This document shows positions 34,769-42,379 of a stretch of DNA of 64,000 nucleotides, in pieces. The first letter of the stretch is position 1, and each line of letters opens with the position of its first letter. The translations under genes and the position numbers were made by a program. The stretch is from Bacteroidota bacterium. Lineage in GTDB: Bacteria > Bacteroidota > Bacteroidia > CAIKAF01. The stretch lies in assembly GCA_016866335.1 (NCBI GenBank), contig VGMT01000005.1:1-64000 (forward strand), in the 5' to 3' direction. The notes below the pieces were generated by a model that saw only the letters and a list, made by a program, of their open reading frames with translations, had not been told where the DNA came from and did no database searches.

Positions 34769-35977
34769 ATGGGCGCCGCGCTGTTTGTCGACAATTTGAG
34801 CAAAGAATACCGCTTGGGTCAACAAAACGCTAGGCGTTGGCTGGGCAATGCCATGCTCTCGGCCAAGCAGAATCCAGAAACCCTTATCAAGGCTTTAGAT
34901 GGTGTGTCTTTCGGTGTTGAACAGGGCGAGGTTTTGGGCATTATGGGCAGAAACGGAGCAGGAAAAAGCACCTTGTTAAAACTCCTTTCCCGTATTACAG
35001 CCCCCAGTTCAGGTCAAATCAAGCAAAAGGGCAGAATGGCCAGTTTGCTTGAGGTGGGCACCGGCTTTCACCCGGATTTAACCGGCCGCGAAAACGTGTT
35101 CCTAAATGGGGCCATACTCGGCATGCGAAAAGCCGAAGTGCGGCAACGGTTGGACGAAATTGTTGACTTTGCAGGCGTCTCAGCCTTTTTAGATACGCCT
35201 GTAAAACGCTATTCTTCAGGCATGTATGTGCGGCTTGCCTTTGCAGTGGCCGCCCACCTTGACCCCGAAATTCTAATCATCGACGAGGTTTTGGCGGTGG
35301 GCGACGCTGAGTTTCAAAAAAAGTGCGTTGATAAAATGAAAAGCGCTTCGGCAGGACAAGGCAAAACCATTTTGTTTGTTTCCCACAACTTGGCTTTTGT
35401 TCAAGCTCTATGCCCCAGAGCCATTTTGCTTGAGAAAGGTCAATTAAAGGCCGATGGACCTACTGCAGATGTTATTCAGCATTACATTCAAGGGGGCCAA
35501 TCTGCTCAGTCCTCGTTGACACGAAAAGGCACCCTGCAGGCGGAATTGCACAGCCGGCAGATGTACAACGAACATGGTCAACCCGCAGCCTTGATTCAAC
35601 AAGGGCAACCCTGTTCCTTTGTGCTGGAGTACCATGCTAAACAGTCTTTGGAACAAGTGGGTGTTGCCCTTGGTTTTAACGACATGGGCGGGCAGCGGAT
35701 CTTATCGGTTTGGTCCGAATTTCAACAGCAACGCTTTTCGTTTAAACCCGGCATGAACACCATACGAATCACCTTGCCCGCCATGAAGCTGATGCCTGCC
35801 AATTACACGTTGATTTCGTACCTTACTTCCAACGGCTTGGTGGTTGAGGAGGTGGAGGATGTTCAACAGCTCCTGGTGGTAGCCCCTGCATTAAAAGAAG
35901 GCTTTGCCGCCCCTTCCTTAAACCAAGGTGTTTTTAACGACGAGGCCACAATTCTACTAGAAACCCCAAATACATGA
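34769..35977 (+). CDS. wzt: Polysaccharide ABC exporter ATPase with C-terminal Wzt domain
   Basis: Energises the Wzm channel encoded just upstream. Walker A GRNGAGKST (residues 60-68), the signature RYSSGMYVRLAF, Walker B ILIIDEVLAVGD and the switch SHNLAF are intact. The 402-residue length includes about 160 C-terminal residues beyond the ATPase (from about 245), with EYHAKQSLEQVGVALGFND and INTIRITLPAMKLMPANYTL-like beta-rich text. This is the Wzt carbohydrate-binding domain, which in known systems recognises the polymer's terminal modification before export. Its stop overlaps the FkbM gene start (ATGA). Confidence 0.93.
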   Translation: MGAALFVDNLSKEYRLGQQNARRWLGNAMLSAKQNPETLIKALDGVSFGVEQGEVLGIMGRNGAGKSTLLKLLSRITAPSSGQIKQKGRMASLLEVGTGFHPDLTGRENVFLNGAILGMRKAEVRQRLDEIVDFAGVSAFLDTPVKRYSSGMYVRLAFAVAAHLDPEILIIDEVLAVGDAEFQKKCVDKMKSASAGQGKTILFVSHNLAFVQALCPRAILLEKGQLKADGPTADVIQHYIQGGQSAQSSLTRKGTLQAELHSRQMYNEHGQPAALIQQGQPCSFVLEYHAKQSLEQVGVALGFNDMGGQRILSVWSEFQQQRFSFKPGMNTIRITLPAMKLMPANYTLISYLTSNGLVVEEVEDVQQLLVVAPALKEGFAAPSLNQGVFNDEATILLETPNT

Positions 35978-36888
35978 GCCCTTTGGACTTGCATCTGGTC
36001 GATTTTCTGCTGCACCACCTGCGGATGTATCGGAATTGGCGCAGCATGAAACCCCAGCACTTCAAACAATGGAAACAACGCTATGTGTTTGAATTGCAGT
36101 TCGGGAATAAAGACCAAATTCCGTTTTCCCTTCCGGGGGGCATTCAAATCATGTTGGAAAAAAACAACCAGCTTTCGTTCGCTATTTATCAGGGTTTCGA
36201 AGAAGATGAGCTTGCTTTTGTTCAAGATTTTTTGCAGCCTGGAATGGGTTTTTTAGACATTGGAGCCAATGTGGGCCTATTCTCTTTGCACGCCGCCAAA
36301 ATCCTAAATGGTTCCGCTCCGTGCATAGCAGTAGAACCCGCCTCTAAAACCCGTCAAAAACTCGAAGAAAACCTCGCCCTAAATCACCTTAAACAGGTTC
36401 AAATTTTACCTTTGGCTTTTTCCGACACCCAAGGAGAATTGCCCTTGCTGTTGGCCGAAGACGGTTTCGATGCTTTCCATTCTTTTGCCCAGCCTTTTAT
36501 GGGCGGTCAAATTGGACAGGAAATGGTGCAAACCCAAACCCTCGATAACTGGACCCAAGATAACCCTGAATTGGCAGCATCCATTCGCTTGGTAAAGTTG
36601 GACGTTGAGGGCTGGGAAGTCAAGGTGCTGAAAGGGGCAGCCAATTGGCTGGCTCAACCCAATGCGCCCATTTTGTTGGTTGAATTTACAGAAGCCAATG
36701 CCAGGCAAGCAGGGCATTCCTGTGTGGAACTGTCAGAATCCCTTTTCCAACTTGGCTATACTTTGTTCCGCTATCAGCCAAAAACCAAAACCCTACTGCC
36801 TGAGCCCCCAGGAAAAACCTACGACTACTGCAATTTGTTGGCCATTAAGGATCCAAACCAAGTTCGTGAACAATTGAATGCCAAATGA
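35974..36888 (+). CDS. FkbM family methyltransferase
   Basis: SAM-dependent O-methyltransferase, 304 residues. Motif I is FLDIGANVGLFSLHAAKI, followed by AVEPASKTRQKLEENLALN and, near the C-terminus, the FkbM mark VKLDVEGWEVKVLKGA. In polysaccharide loci with a Wzt domain, terminal methylation can serve as the chain-length and export signal. The position directly after wzm-wzt, with ATGA overlaps on both sides, fits such a role but does not prove it. The acceptor is unknown. Confidence 0.9.
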   Translation: MSPLDLHLVDFLLHHLRMYRNWRSMKPQHFKQWKQRYVFELQFGNKDQIPFSLPGGIQIMLEKNNQLSFAIYQGFEEDELAFVQDFLQPGMGFLDIGANVGLFSLHAAKILNGSAPCIAVEPASKTRQKLEENLALNHLKQVQILPLAFSDTQGELPLLLAEDGFDAFHSFAQPFMGGQIGQEMVQTQTLDNWTQDNPELAASIRLVKLDVEGWEVKVLKGAANWLAQPNAPILLVEFTEANARQAGHSCVELSESLFQLGYTLFRYQPKTKTLLPEPPGKTYDYCNLLAIKDPNQVREQLNAK

Positions 36889-38012
36889 GTTTTTCGCCGA
36901 CCTTACCTCCACCTCTGGGCTTTGAACAACTTTTAAACGAAGAAGCCTTTCACATCGAATACGACTCCAGTTTGGCCTGGCCTCAAATCAGCATTGTGGT
37001 TCCCAGCTTTCAGCAGGGCCGATTTTTAGAAACAACCCTACGCAGCCTTTTTCTTCAAGCCTACCCAAACCTTCAAGTTGTTCTAATTGACGGGGGCAGC
37101 ACCGATGAAACCCTGAAGGTCATAGAACATTATTCCAGCCTTCTTTCTTTTTGGGTTTCAGAGCCCGACCAAGGTCAAAGCGACGCGTTAAACAAAGGCA
37201 TTGCCCAATGCACAGGACACGTTTTTAATTGGTTGAATTCCGACGACTGGCTCGAACCCGGCGCCCTTCACCTAATAGGAAGCCAGTTTCTTGACTCCAG
37301 TGTTTTGGCATTCACCACCCGGGCCAACATCATCAAATCCAACAAATTGGATTACATCAATTCCGCCTGCGCCCTTTTTTCCTCACTTTGGGATACCGCC
37401 TCGGTAAGAGGCTTGAATCAGCAAGGATTGTTTTACCGGATGGATTGCATCCGTAGCTTAAACGGGGTGGACCCCTTGTACCACTATTCCATGGATTTGG
37501 ATTTATGGATTCGTTTTTTGCTGAGCTTTGGGCAAAAAGGAGTACGCAGTTCCGATGCAGTAACGGCCAACTTTCGCTTTCATGCAAACTCCAAAAGCGA
37601 GATCGAAGGCTGGGGCCCCGGATCGGCAAGCGACCTAGAAACCAAGGCCATGCGCATTCGCTTTGCCAATGCCTTTGCCCCCGAATTCTTACCCGCCATG
37701 AAAAAGGCATATCCCGATTTTGCCCCAGCCCTTTTAGAAAAGGCCCCCCATTCCAAGCTTGATGCGGCGGTGGTTAGAACCTGGCTAAGCCACCTTTTGT
37801 TTGGTCAAGCACAACGGGCCTTTTTTGAAAATGAAATTCAAACGGTACAAGAACGCTTGCAGGGATGGAACCCCGGGCATTTGCCAAAATCTATGCAACG
37901 AGACTATTTTGCCTATCAAAGTGCAGGAAAATCAATGTTGAAAAGGGCGGCAAACTCCTTGAAGGGCAGGCTATACAACCTGATACCTGTTCCGAAATCC
38001 AATCTTGAATAA
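36885..38012 (+). CDS. Glycosyltransferase family 2
   Basis: 375 residues with the GT-A nucleotide-binding start ISIVVPSFQQGRFLETTLRSL, VVLIDGGSTDETL, the loop SEPDQGQSDALNKGIAQCTG, and the DxD region WLNSDDWLEPGALHLIG. The second half has RANIIKSNKLDYI and YSMDLDLWIRFLL. The same DQGQS..NKG..WLNSDD pattern recurs in the GT2 gene at 50694, so the two are close relatives. It starts in the stop of the FkbM gene (ATGA) and ends the first export operon. The next gene is convergent. Confidence 0.92.
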   Translation: MSFSPTLPPPLGFEQLLNEEAFHIEYDSSLAWPQISIVVPSFQQGRFLETTLRSLFLQAYPNLQVVLIDGGSTDETLKVIEHYSSLLSFWVSEPDQGQSDALNKGIAQCTGHVFNWLNSDDWLEPGALHLIGSQFLDSSVLAFTTRANIIKSNKLDYINSACALFSSLWDTASVRGLNQQGLFYRMDCIRSLNGVDPLYHYSMDLDLWIRFLLSFGQKGVRSSDAVTANFRFHANSKSEIEGWGPGSASDLETKAMRIRFANAFAPEFLPAMKKAYPDFAPALLEKAPHSKLDAAVVRTWLSHLLFGQAQRAFFENEIQTVQERLQGWNPGHLPKSMQRDYFAYQSAGKSMLKRAANSLKGRLYNLIPVPKSNLE

Positions 38013-38049
38013 TGTGCCTAAATGCAGGATGCCGTTTTTTGGAGGTTGA

Positions 38050-38736
38050 TTACTCCGGGAAAGATCCCACATGCATCAAAGCGTCTAAAACGCTAAGCCC
38101 TGGAACAAAAGGGTTCCTAAATTGAGGATAAACTGGATGAACAAAGGGCGAAAATACCACCTCGATGTCTGCACGGCGAAAGGCCTCTAAATCTAAGTAC
38201 TGCCTTGAACCGCCGCTCCCCGCTAGGTAACGGCTTGCCCCCAGGCTTTTGCACAATTCAATTAAAAGTTCTGATTTTTGAGGCCGGTTCGGTGTGTTTT
38301 CAATTAGGTCTGAAGAGCGGACCAACTTAGGTTCCCAGCCCAGAGCCGAACACACAGATTCAATCCCGTTTATGTTGAAATCGGCCAAGTTCATAGAAGG
38401 ATAATGAAAAATGGTCTCGACCAGGGGCCAAATCTGCCTTTTAAAAGGAGCTCGGGCATAATGTTGAGCCAACGATTTCAGGTGCTTTTCTGTATGGTTC
38501 CCAGCCAAAATTTCTTCCTCTTTTATTTGCTTTGCCCCTGTTTTTTTTATTGGCAGGCTTAAAAATCCTGGTTGGCTGCCCAATAAAACGCGGGTGCGGT
38601 GTGTTATAGCAGAAGCGCCCCCGGTTGAAAGCGGAACGGAATCAAGGAAGACAAACACATCCGATTGCCGGATTTTGTAAAAATAACCCAACCAGGGAAG
38701 AAAATTGGGTTGATGAATGGCACAGGCAACCGACAT
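38050..38736 (-). CDS. wbqC: WbqC family protein
   Basis: 228 residues with the family's N-terminal AIHQPNFLPWLGYFYKI, FVFLDSVPL, THRTRVLL and the internal GSGGSRQYLDLEAF. WbqC-like proteins occur in O-antigen loci of many bacteria. The biochemical role is unsettled, and a link to amino-sugar modification or to acyl transfer has been suggested. It is read against its neighbours and convergent with the GT2 at 36885-38012, 37 bp apart, with no clear hairpin terminator in the gap. Confidence 0.85.
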   Translation of the reverse strand: MSVACAIHQPNFLPWLGYFYKIRQSDVFVFLDSVPLSTGGASAITHRTRVLLGSQPGFLSLPIKKTGAKQIKEEEILAGNHTEKHLKSLAQHYARAPFKRQIWPLVETIFHYPSMNLADFNINGIESVCSALGWEPKLVRSSDLIENTPNRPQKSELLIELCKSLGASRYLAGSGGSRQYLDLEAFRRADIEVVFSPFVHPVYPQFRNPFVPGLSVLDALMHVGSFPE

Positions 38737-38764
38737 GGTATGGAATAGATTTACCCTTTAGGGA

Positions 38765-38908
38765 TTATTCCTGCACCATGAATTTGCTGAGGCCAACCTG
38801 ATCTCCCTGAATTAAAGGCTTGTACAAAACAAGTTGTTGGCTGTAAGAAGAACGAAGTCCAAAAACCGACACAGCCAAGATGCACAATAGGCGAAAACAA
38901 AGTTTCAT
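38765..38908 (-). CDS. Small secreted peptide or N-terminal gene scrap (47 aa)
   Basis: ATG 38908 opens a 47-codon frame ending with TAA at 38765-38767. The first 24 residues are a good signal peptide (KLCFRLLCILAVSVFGL..SYSQQ). Only about 22 residues follow (LVLYKPLIQGDQVGLSKFMV). Exported products in this window share the AQ/SQ ending of the leader. It may be a real small exported peptide, or the 5' end of a larger secreted protein lost in a rearrangement. Its neighbour on the same strand is wbqC, 28 bp downstream. Confidence 0.45.
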   Translation of the reverse strand: MKLCFRLLCILAVSVFGLRSSYSQQLVLYKPLIQGDQVGLSKFMVQE

Positions 38909-38976
38909 CGTTGCTTTAAATTTGTACTCAAAGTTAAGAAAGTAAATTCAAGCACAATTTTATTTCACAAAATGAG

Positions 38977-38984
38977 TAATTTTG
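38977..38984 (+). promoter_or_regulatory. TAnnTTTG promoter box of the winged-helix regulator gene
   Basis: TAATTTTG, exact -7 consensus, 9 bases before ATG 38994. It overlaps the TTG at 38982 that would extend the ORF, which supports the ATG as the true start and a near-leaderless mRNA. Confidence 0.5.
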
Positions 38985-38993
38985 TTGCTCAAT

Positions 38994-39524
38994 ATGATTG
39001 AAGGCATTATCAGTTCCAAAACCCGAATCCGGCTGTTGGTCAAGTTCTTCTTGAACCCTGCTGTTACTGCCTACCTGCGGGAAATCGCTACTGAATTCGG
39101 GGAAAGTACCAACGGAATACGTGTGGAACTAAACCGGCTGAGCGAAGCAGGGCTTTTGGAATCGGCAGCCGAAGGCAAAACCATTCGATACAAAGCCAAC
39201 CATGGGCATCCCCTTTTTCCGGAACTGAAAGCCATCGTTGGCAAATATACCGGATTGGATGCCTTGGCTCAGCAGGTTTTTCAGCGTCTAGGCGACCTCC
39301 AAGCAGCCTATTTGGTGGGCGATTATGCCCAAGGAAAAGACAGCGGCATCATTGATGTGGTGCTGGTGGGCAAGGTGGACGAATCGGCCCTAAGCCAACT
39401 GGTTCAAAAAGCCGAAGCCCTGATTTCCCGCAGGATTCGCTGCTTAACCGTTAGTCCGAAGGAATGGCAAGCCTTGCTGGACAAACGAACCTTTGAACGG
39501 CCCATGTTGGCCTGGTCGGCCTAA
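38994..39524 (+). CDS. Winged-helix regulator with nucleotidyltransferase-like domain
   Basis: 176 residues. The first 75 form an ArsR-like winged helix (SSKTRIRLLVKFFLNP, YLREIATEFGESTNGIRVEL, GLLESAAEGKTIRYKAN). The rest resembles a minimal nucleotidyltransferase fold with YLVGDYAQGKDSGIIDVVLVG, although the GS and DxD catalytic residues are degenerate. From memory, proteins of this make-up often stand just before Wzm genes or capsule loci in Bacteroidota, so it probably regulates the following cluster. The Wzm start is 74 bp downstream (30 bp by a non-ATG start at 39554). Confidence 0.75.
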   Translation: MIEGIISSKTRIRLLVKFFLNPAVTAYLREIATEFGESTNGIRVELNRLSEAGLLESAAEGKTIRYKANHGHPLFPELKAIVGKYTGLDALAQQVFQRLGDLQAAYLVGDYAQGKDSGIIDVVLVGKVDESALSQLVQKAEALISRRIRCLTVSPKEWQALLDKRTFERPMLAWSA

Positions 39525-39598
39525 GTTTTGCCGGCCTTTTTTAACCTGCCCTTTTGTTCCAATACATGGGACTCAAAGGGCGAAGCTGTGCAACACGC

Positions 39599-40423
39599 AT
39601 GTATAAAATAGAACCCCACCCCCCTTGGTATAAGCTCAACCTGAAGGAGCTTTGGACCTACCGCGATTTGATTTTGATTTTTGTGCGCCGGGACATAGTT
39701 GCTATGTACAAGCAAACCATTTTAGGCCCCCTTTGGTTTTTCTTGGCCCCCCTGTTCACGGTCTTAACCTTTACCTTGGTGTTTAACCGCATTGCCGGGC
39801 TTAGCACCGACGGTTTGCCGGCTCCCCTGTTCTACCTGACGGGCACCACCCTTTGGAATTATTTTCAGCAGAGTTTTTTAGGGGCTTCCGGCACCTTTGT
39901 TTCCAATGCCCAACTCTTCGGCAAGGTTTATTTTCCTAGGCTTGCCGCCCCCTTGGCCTTGGTCGTTTCCAACCTGTTTAAGTTCTTTATTCAATTTGGA
40001 ATGCTGATGGTTTTTTGGACCTATTATTGGCAGCAAGGCCTTGTTTCCCCATCAATTAAAATGCTGTATTTGCCCTTGTTTTTGGTCTTGATGGCTATGC
40101 TGGCCTTGGGAGTAGGGCTGTTGGTGTCGTCCCTGACCACCAAGTACCGAGATTTAAGCCATTTTTTGGGTTTTGGGGTTACCTTGCTTATGTACGCCAG
40201 CCCGGTCATCTATTCCATGAATCAGGTGCCGCCTCAATATCAGGTTTTGGTGAATTGGAATCCTCTGGCCCCTGTGCTTGAGGGGTTCCGATATTGCCTG
40301 ACAGGGGCCGGGAAATTGTCTTGGTCCGGGCTGGGATTCAGCACCCTCATCGCCCTGCTCTTGCTAACGTTCGGAGCCTTCATGTTTAACCGGACCGAAA
40401 AAACCTTTATGGATACCGTATGA
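39599..40423 (+). CDS. wzm: ABC-2 type polysaccharide exporter permease, second copy
   Basis: Second Wzm. Seen: LKELWTYRDLILIFVRRDIVAMYKQ... then LGPLWFFLAPLFTVLTF, SNAQLFGKVYFPRLAAPLA, TTKYRDLSHFLGFG and LLMYASPVIYSMN, with six membrane helices. The frame is open from a TTG at 39554. ATG 39566 and ATG 39599 are candidates, and I chose 39599 because MYKIEPHPPWYKLN matches the family's usual start (274 residues). It is clearly homologous to 33899-34765 but well diverged. It is followed, in an ATGA overlap, by only the first codons of an ATPase gene, so its ATPase partner must be encoded elsewhere, most simply at 53880. Confidence 0.9.
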   Translation: MYKIEPHPPWYKLNLKELWTYRDLILIFVRRDIVAMYKQTILGPLWFFLAPLFTVLTFTLVFNRIAGLSTDGLPAPLFYLTGTTLWNYFQQSFLGASGTFVSNAQLFGKVYFPRLAAPLALVVSNLFKFFIQFGMLMVFWTYYWQQGLVSPSIKMLYLPLFLVLMAMLALGVGLLVSSLTTKYRDLSHFLGFGVTLLMYASPVIYSMNQVPPQYQVLVNWNPLAPVLEGFRYCLTGAGKLSWSGLGFSTLIALLLLTFGAFMFNRTEKTFMDTV

Positions 40424-40518
40424 AGCCCGCTTTAAAAATAGAAGGAGTTTCCAAGCAATACCCCTTAGGCAGGGTAGGGGCTTCCAGTTTGAGGGACGAT
40501 GTGCAGCGGCAGTGTTGA
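40420..40518 (+). pseudogene. 5' remnant of a Wzt ATPase gene
   Basis: ATG 40420 overlaps the Wzm stop (ATGA) and opens 32 codons, MKPALKIEGVSKQYPLGRVG followed by ASSLRDDVQ, then TGA at 40516-40518. The N-terminus of the full-length ATPase at 53880 aligns residue for residue (MKPALKISNLSKQYRLGSVG then ESSLKDDVM), but at least a dozen shared amino acids use different codons. This is therefore a diverged homologue, not a recent copy. Everything from before Walker A onwards is missing. The TGA overlaps the TTG start of the aminotransferase gene, so the scrap may now act as a coupled leader ORF. Confidence 0.85.
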
Positions 40519-41597
40519 AAAAAATTAACGTTACCTCCCCATTTCAACCACCAAAGCATGATGTGTTGGCCAAATTAGAACAGATTTTTCAAAAGCGCCA
40601 ATACACCAACCACGGTCCGCTCTACACGGAATTGAACCAGCTTTTGGAATCTAGGTCCTCCTTGCATCATGCCTACGTTTCCAACGGCACCATCTCTCTG
40701 CAATTGCTCTTAAAATCCTTGGGCTGTTCTGGCGAGGTTGTTACCACCCCTTTTTCGTACGTGGCCACCACCAATGCCATTCTTTGGGAAGGCGGCACGC
40801 CCGTTTTCGCGGATGTTGACCCTAAGACCTGCAACGCAGATCCTGAAGCAGTGGAACGGGCAATTGGCCCCAACACCAAAGGCTTGCTATTAACCCATGT
40901 GTATGGAATCCCTTGCGATGTGGAGGCCCTCGAAAAAATAGCCGAAAGGCATGGAATTTGGTTGGTTTTTGATGCCGCCCACGCTTTTGATGTTAAGTTC
41001 AAAGGCAGATCTTTGTATTCCTATGGCACCGCTGCTTCTGCCAGCTACCACGCCACCAAAATTTTCCATACCGTTGAGGGCGGCGGGGTGTATTCCAAAG
41101 ACCAGGAATTAATGAGGGCCGTTCGGCAGGGGATGAACTTTGGACATACCAGCCCAGAAACCTTCGACCGCCCGGGCATTAACGCCAAAAATTCAGAATT
41201 CCATGCGGCCATGGGACTTTGCATTCTTCCCCACATGCCCGATATCATTGCCCGGCGCAAAGCCTTGTCAGAATGCTACGACGCTCAAATTCCTAAGGGG
41301 CTCAGCCGCCCCATTCTGCCCGAGGAAACGGAATACAACTACGCTTACTATCCTGTTTTTTTCCAAAATCAGGACGCATTGTTGCAGACCAAAGCCGCAT
41401 TGGAACAGGCAGGAATTGGCACCCGCCGGTACTTTTACCCCTCTCTAAACACCCTTCCTTATTTAAGCGAAACCCAAGCTTGCCCAGTTTCAGAAGAGCT
41501 CAGCAGCAGGGTGCTTTGCCTCCCCCTGTATCCCGATTTAAGCGTCCTTGAACAGGAATACATTTTAGACCATTTACATCGCAATTTTACGGAATGA
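40515..41597 (+). CDS. DegT/DnrJ/EryC1/StrS sugar aminotransferase
   Basis: A PLP enzyme that aminates a keto-sugar nucleotide. Seen in about 360 residues: VSNGTISLQLLLKSLG, TTPFSYVATTNAILWEGGTPVFADVD, THVYGIPCDVEAL, VFDAAHAFDV, and the Schiff-base lysine in SYHATKIFHTVEGGG. No ATG is available. I chose TTG 40515 (MKKINVTSPF, the family start), which overlaps the remnant's stop as TTGA. GTG 40512 is the alternative. It is coupled (ATGA) to a formyltransferase, so the product is probably an N-formylamino sugar such as a 4-amino-4,6-dideoxyhexose derivative. The dehydratase that supplies the keto-sugar is not in this window. Confidence 0.88.
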   Translation: MKKINVTSPFQPPKHDVLAKLEQIFQKRQYTNHGPLYTELNQLLESRSSLHHAYVSNGTISLQLLLKSLGCSGEVVTTPFSYVATTNAILWEGGTPVFADVDPKTCNADPEAVERAIGPNTKGLLLTHVYGIPCDVEALEKIAERHGIWLVFDAAHAFDVKFKGRSLYSYGTAASASYHATKIFHTVEGGGVYSKDQELMRAVRQGMNFGHTSPETFDRPGINAKNSEFHAAMGLCILPHMPDIIARRKALSECYDAQIPKGLSRPILPEETEYNYAYYPVFFQNQDALLQTKAALEQAGIGTRRYFYPSLNTLPYLSETQACPVSEELSSRVLCLPLYPDLSVLEQEYILDHLHRNFTE

Positions 41598-42322
41598 ATG
41601 CACCTGTTTTATTGGTCCTCACCGACAACCTGCAAATGCTGGGCGAGTTCAGAACCCGTGCGGTACATCACCGACACACCCACTTTCATTATGCCTTTAG
41701 CCCCGAAAACGAGCAAGCCGAAGAGTTCATTCGCAGGGGCTGTTTCCCATTGAACGTGCATAAGGACCTTGAGCAAATTCTGCGCGATTATACCAAGGTG
41801 CTTTCCATCCACAGCAAGCAGGTTTTTCCGGCCAAGCTGGTCAACACCTTGCCCTGCTACAACTTGCATCCCGGCCTTAACCCTTACAACCGAGGCTGGT
41901 CGCCTCAGGTTTTTTCCATTTTAAACAAGCTGCCACTGGGAGCCACCTTGCACGAAATGGTGGAAAAGGTGGATGCGGGCCCCATAATTGATCAGATAGA
42001 GGTTAAGGTGGAGTCTTGGGACACCTCTGAAACCGCCTATGCAAAGGTCATTGCTGCCGAATGTCAATTGCTGGACATCCATTTAGGTTCTATTCTGAAT
42101 TCAAGCTATTCCGCACGTGCGCCCCACAAAAAAGGCAATTTCAACACGCTGTCTAGTTTTCAAGCTTTGATGCCTCTGGATTTGAATGAAACAGCCACCT
42201 TCGGAGCATGCATAGACCGCTTGCGGGCTTTGAGCCACCCACCCTATTGGAATGCCTATTTTATTGATGGAGATGGCCGAAAGGTGTTTGTTCGGGTTGA
42301 GACCTTTGTGGAAGAGGAATAG
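41594..42322 (+). CDS. Sugar N-formyltransferase (dTDP-4-amino-4,6-dideoxyglucose formyltransferase-like)
   Basis: Transfers a formyl group from N10-formyl-tetrahydrofolate to an amino-sugar nucleotide. The 242-residue sequence has NLHPGLNPYNRGWSPQVF and GATLHEMVEKVDAGPII, with the formyltransferase triad at Asn90, His92 and Asp127. The family resemblance is to VioF/FdtF-type enzymes of O-antigen loci. The C-terminal half (NETATFGACIDRLRAL, PPYWNAYFID) is the usual accessory region. It overlaps the aminotransferase stop by four bases, which makes the pair a biosynthetic unit. Confidence 0.88.
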   Translation: MNAPVLLVLTDNLQMLGEFRTRAVHHRHTHFHYAFSPENEQAEEFIRRGCFPLNVHKDLEQILRDYTKVLSIHSKQVFPAKLVNTLPCYNLHPGLNPYNRGWSPQVFSILNKLPLGATLHEMVEKVDAGPIIDQIEVKVESWDTSETAYAKVIAAECQLLDIHLGSILNSSYSARAPHKKGNFNTLSSFQALMPLDLNETATFGACIDRLRALSHPPYWNAYFIDGDGRKVFVRVETFVEEE

Positions 42323-42379
42323 GAGGATTTATGCCACTAGAAAGGCAATTAAACCCCACAAGAAAATCCAAAATATTTC

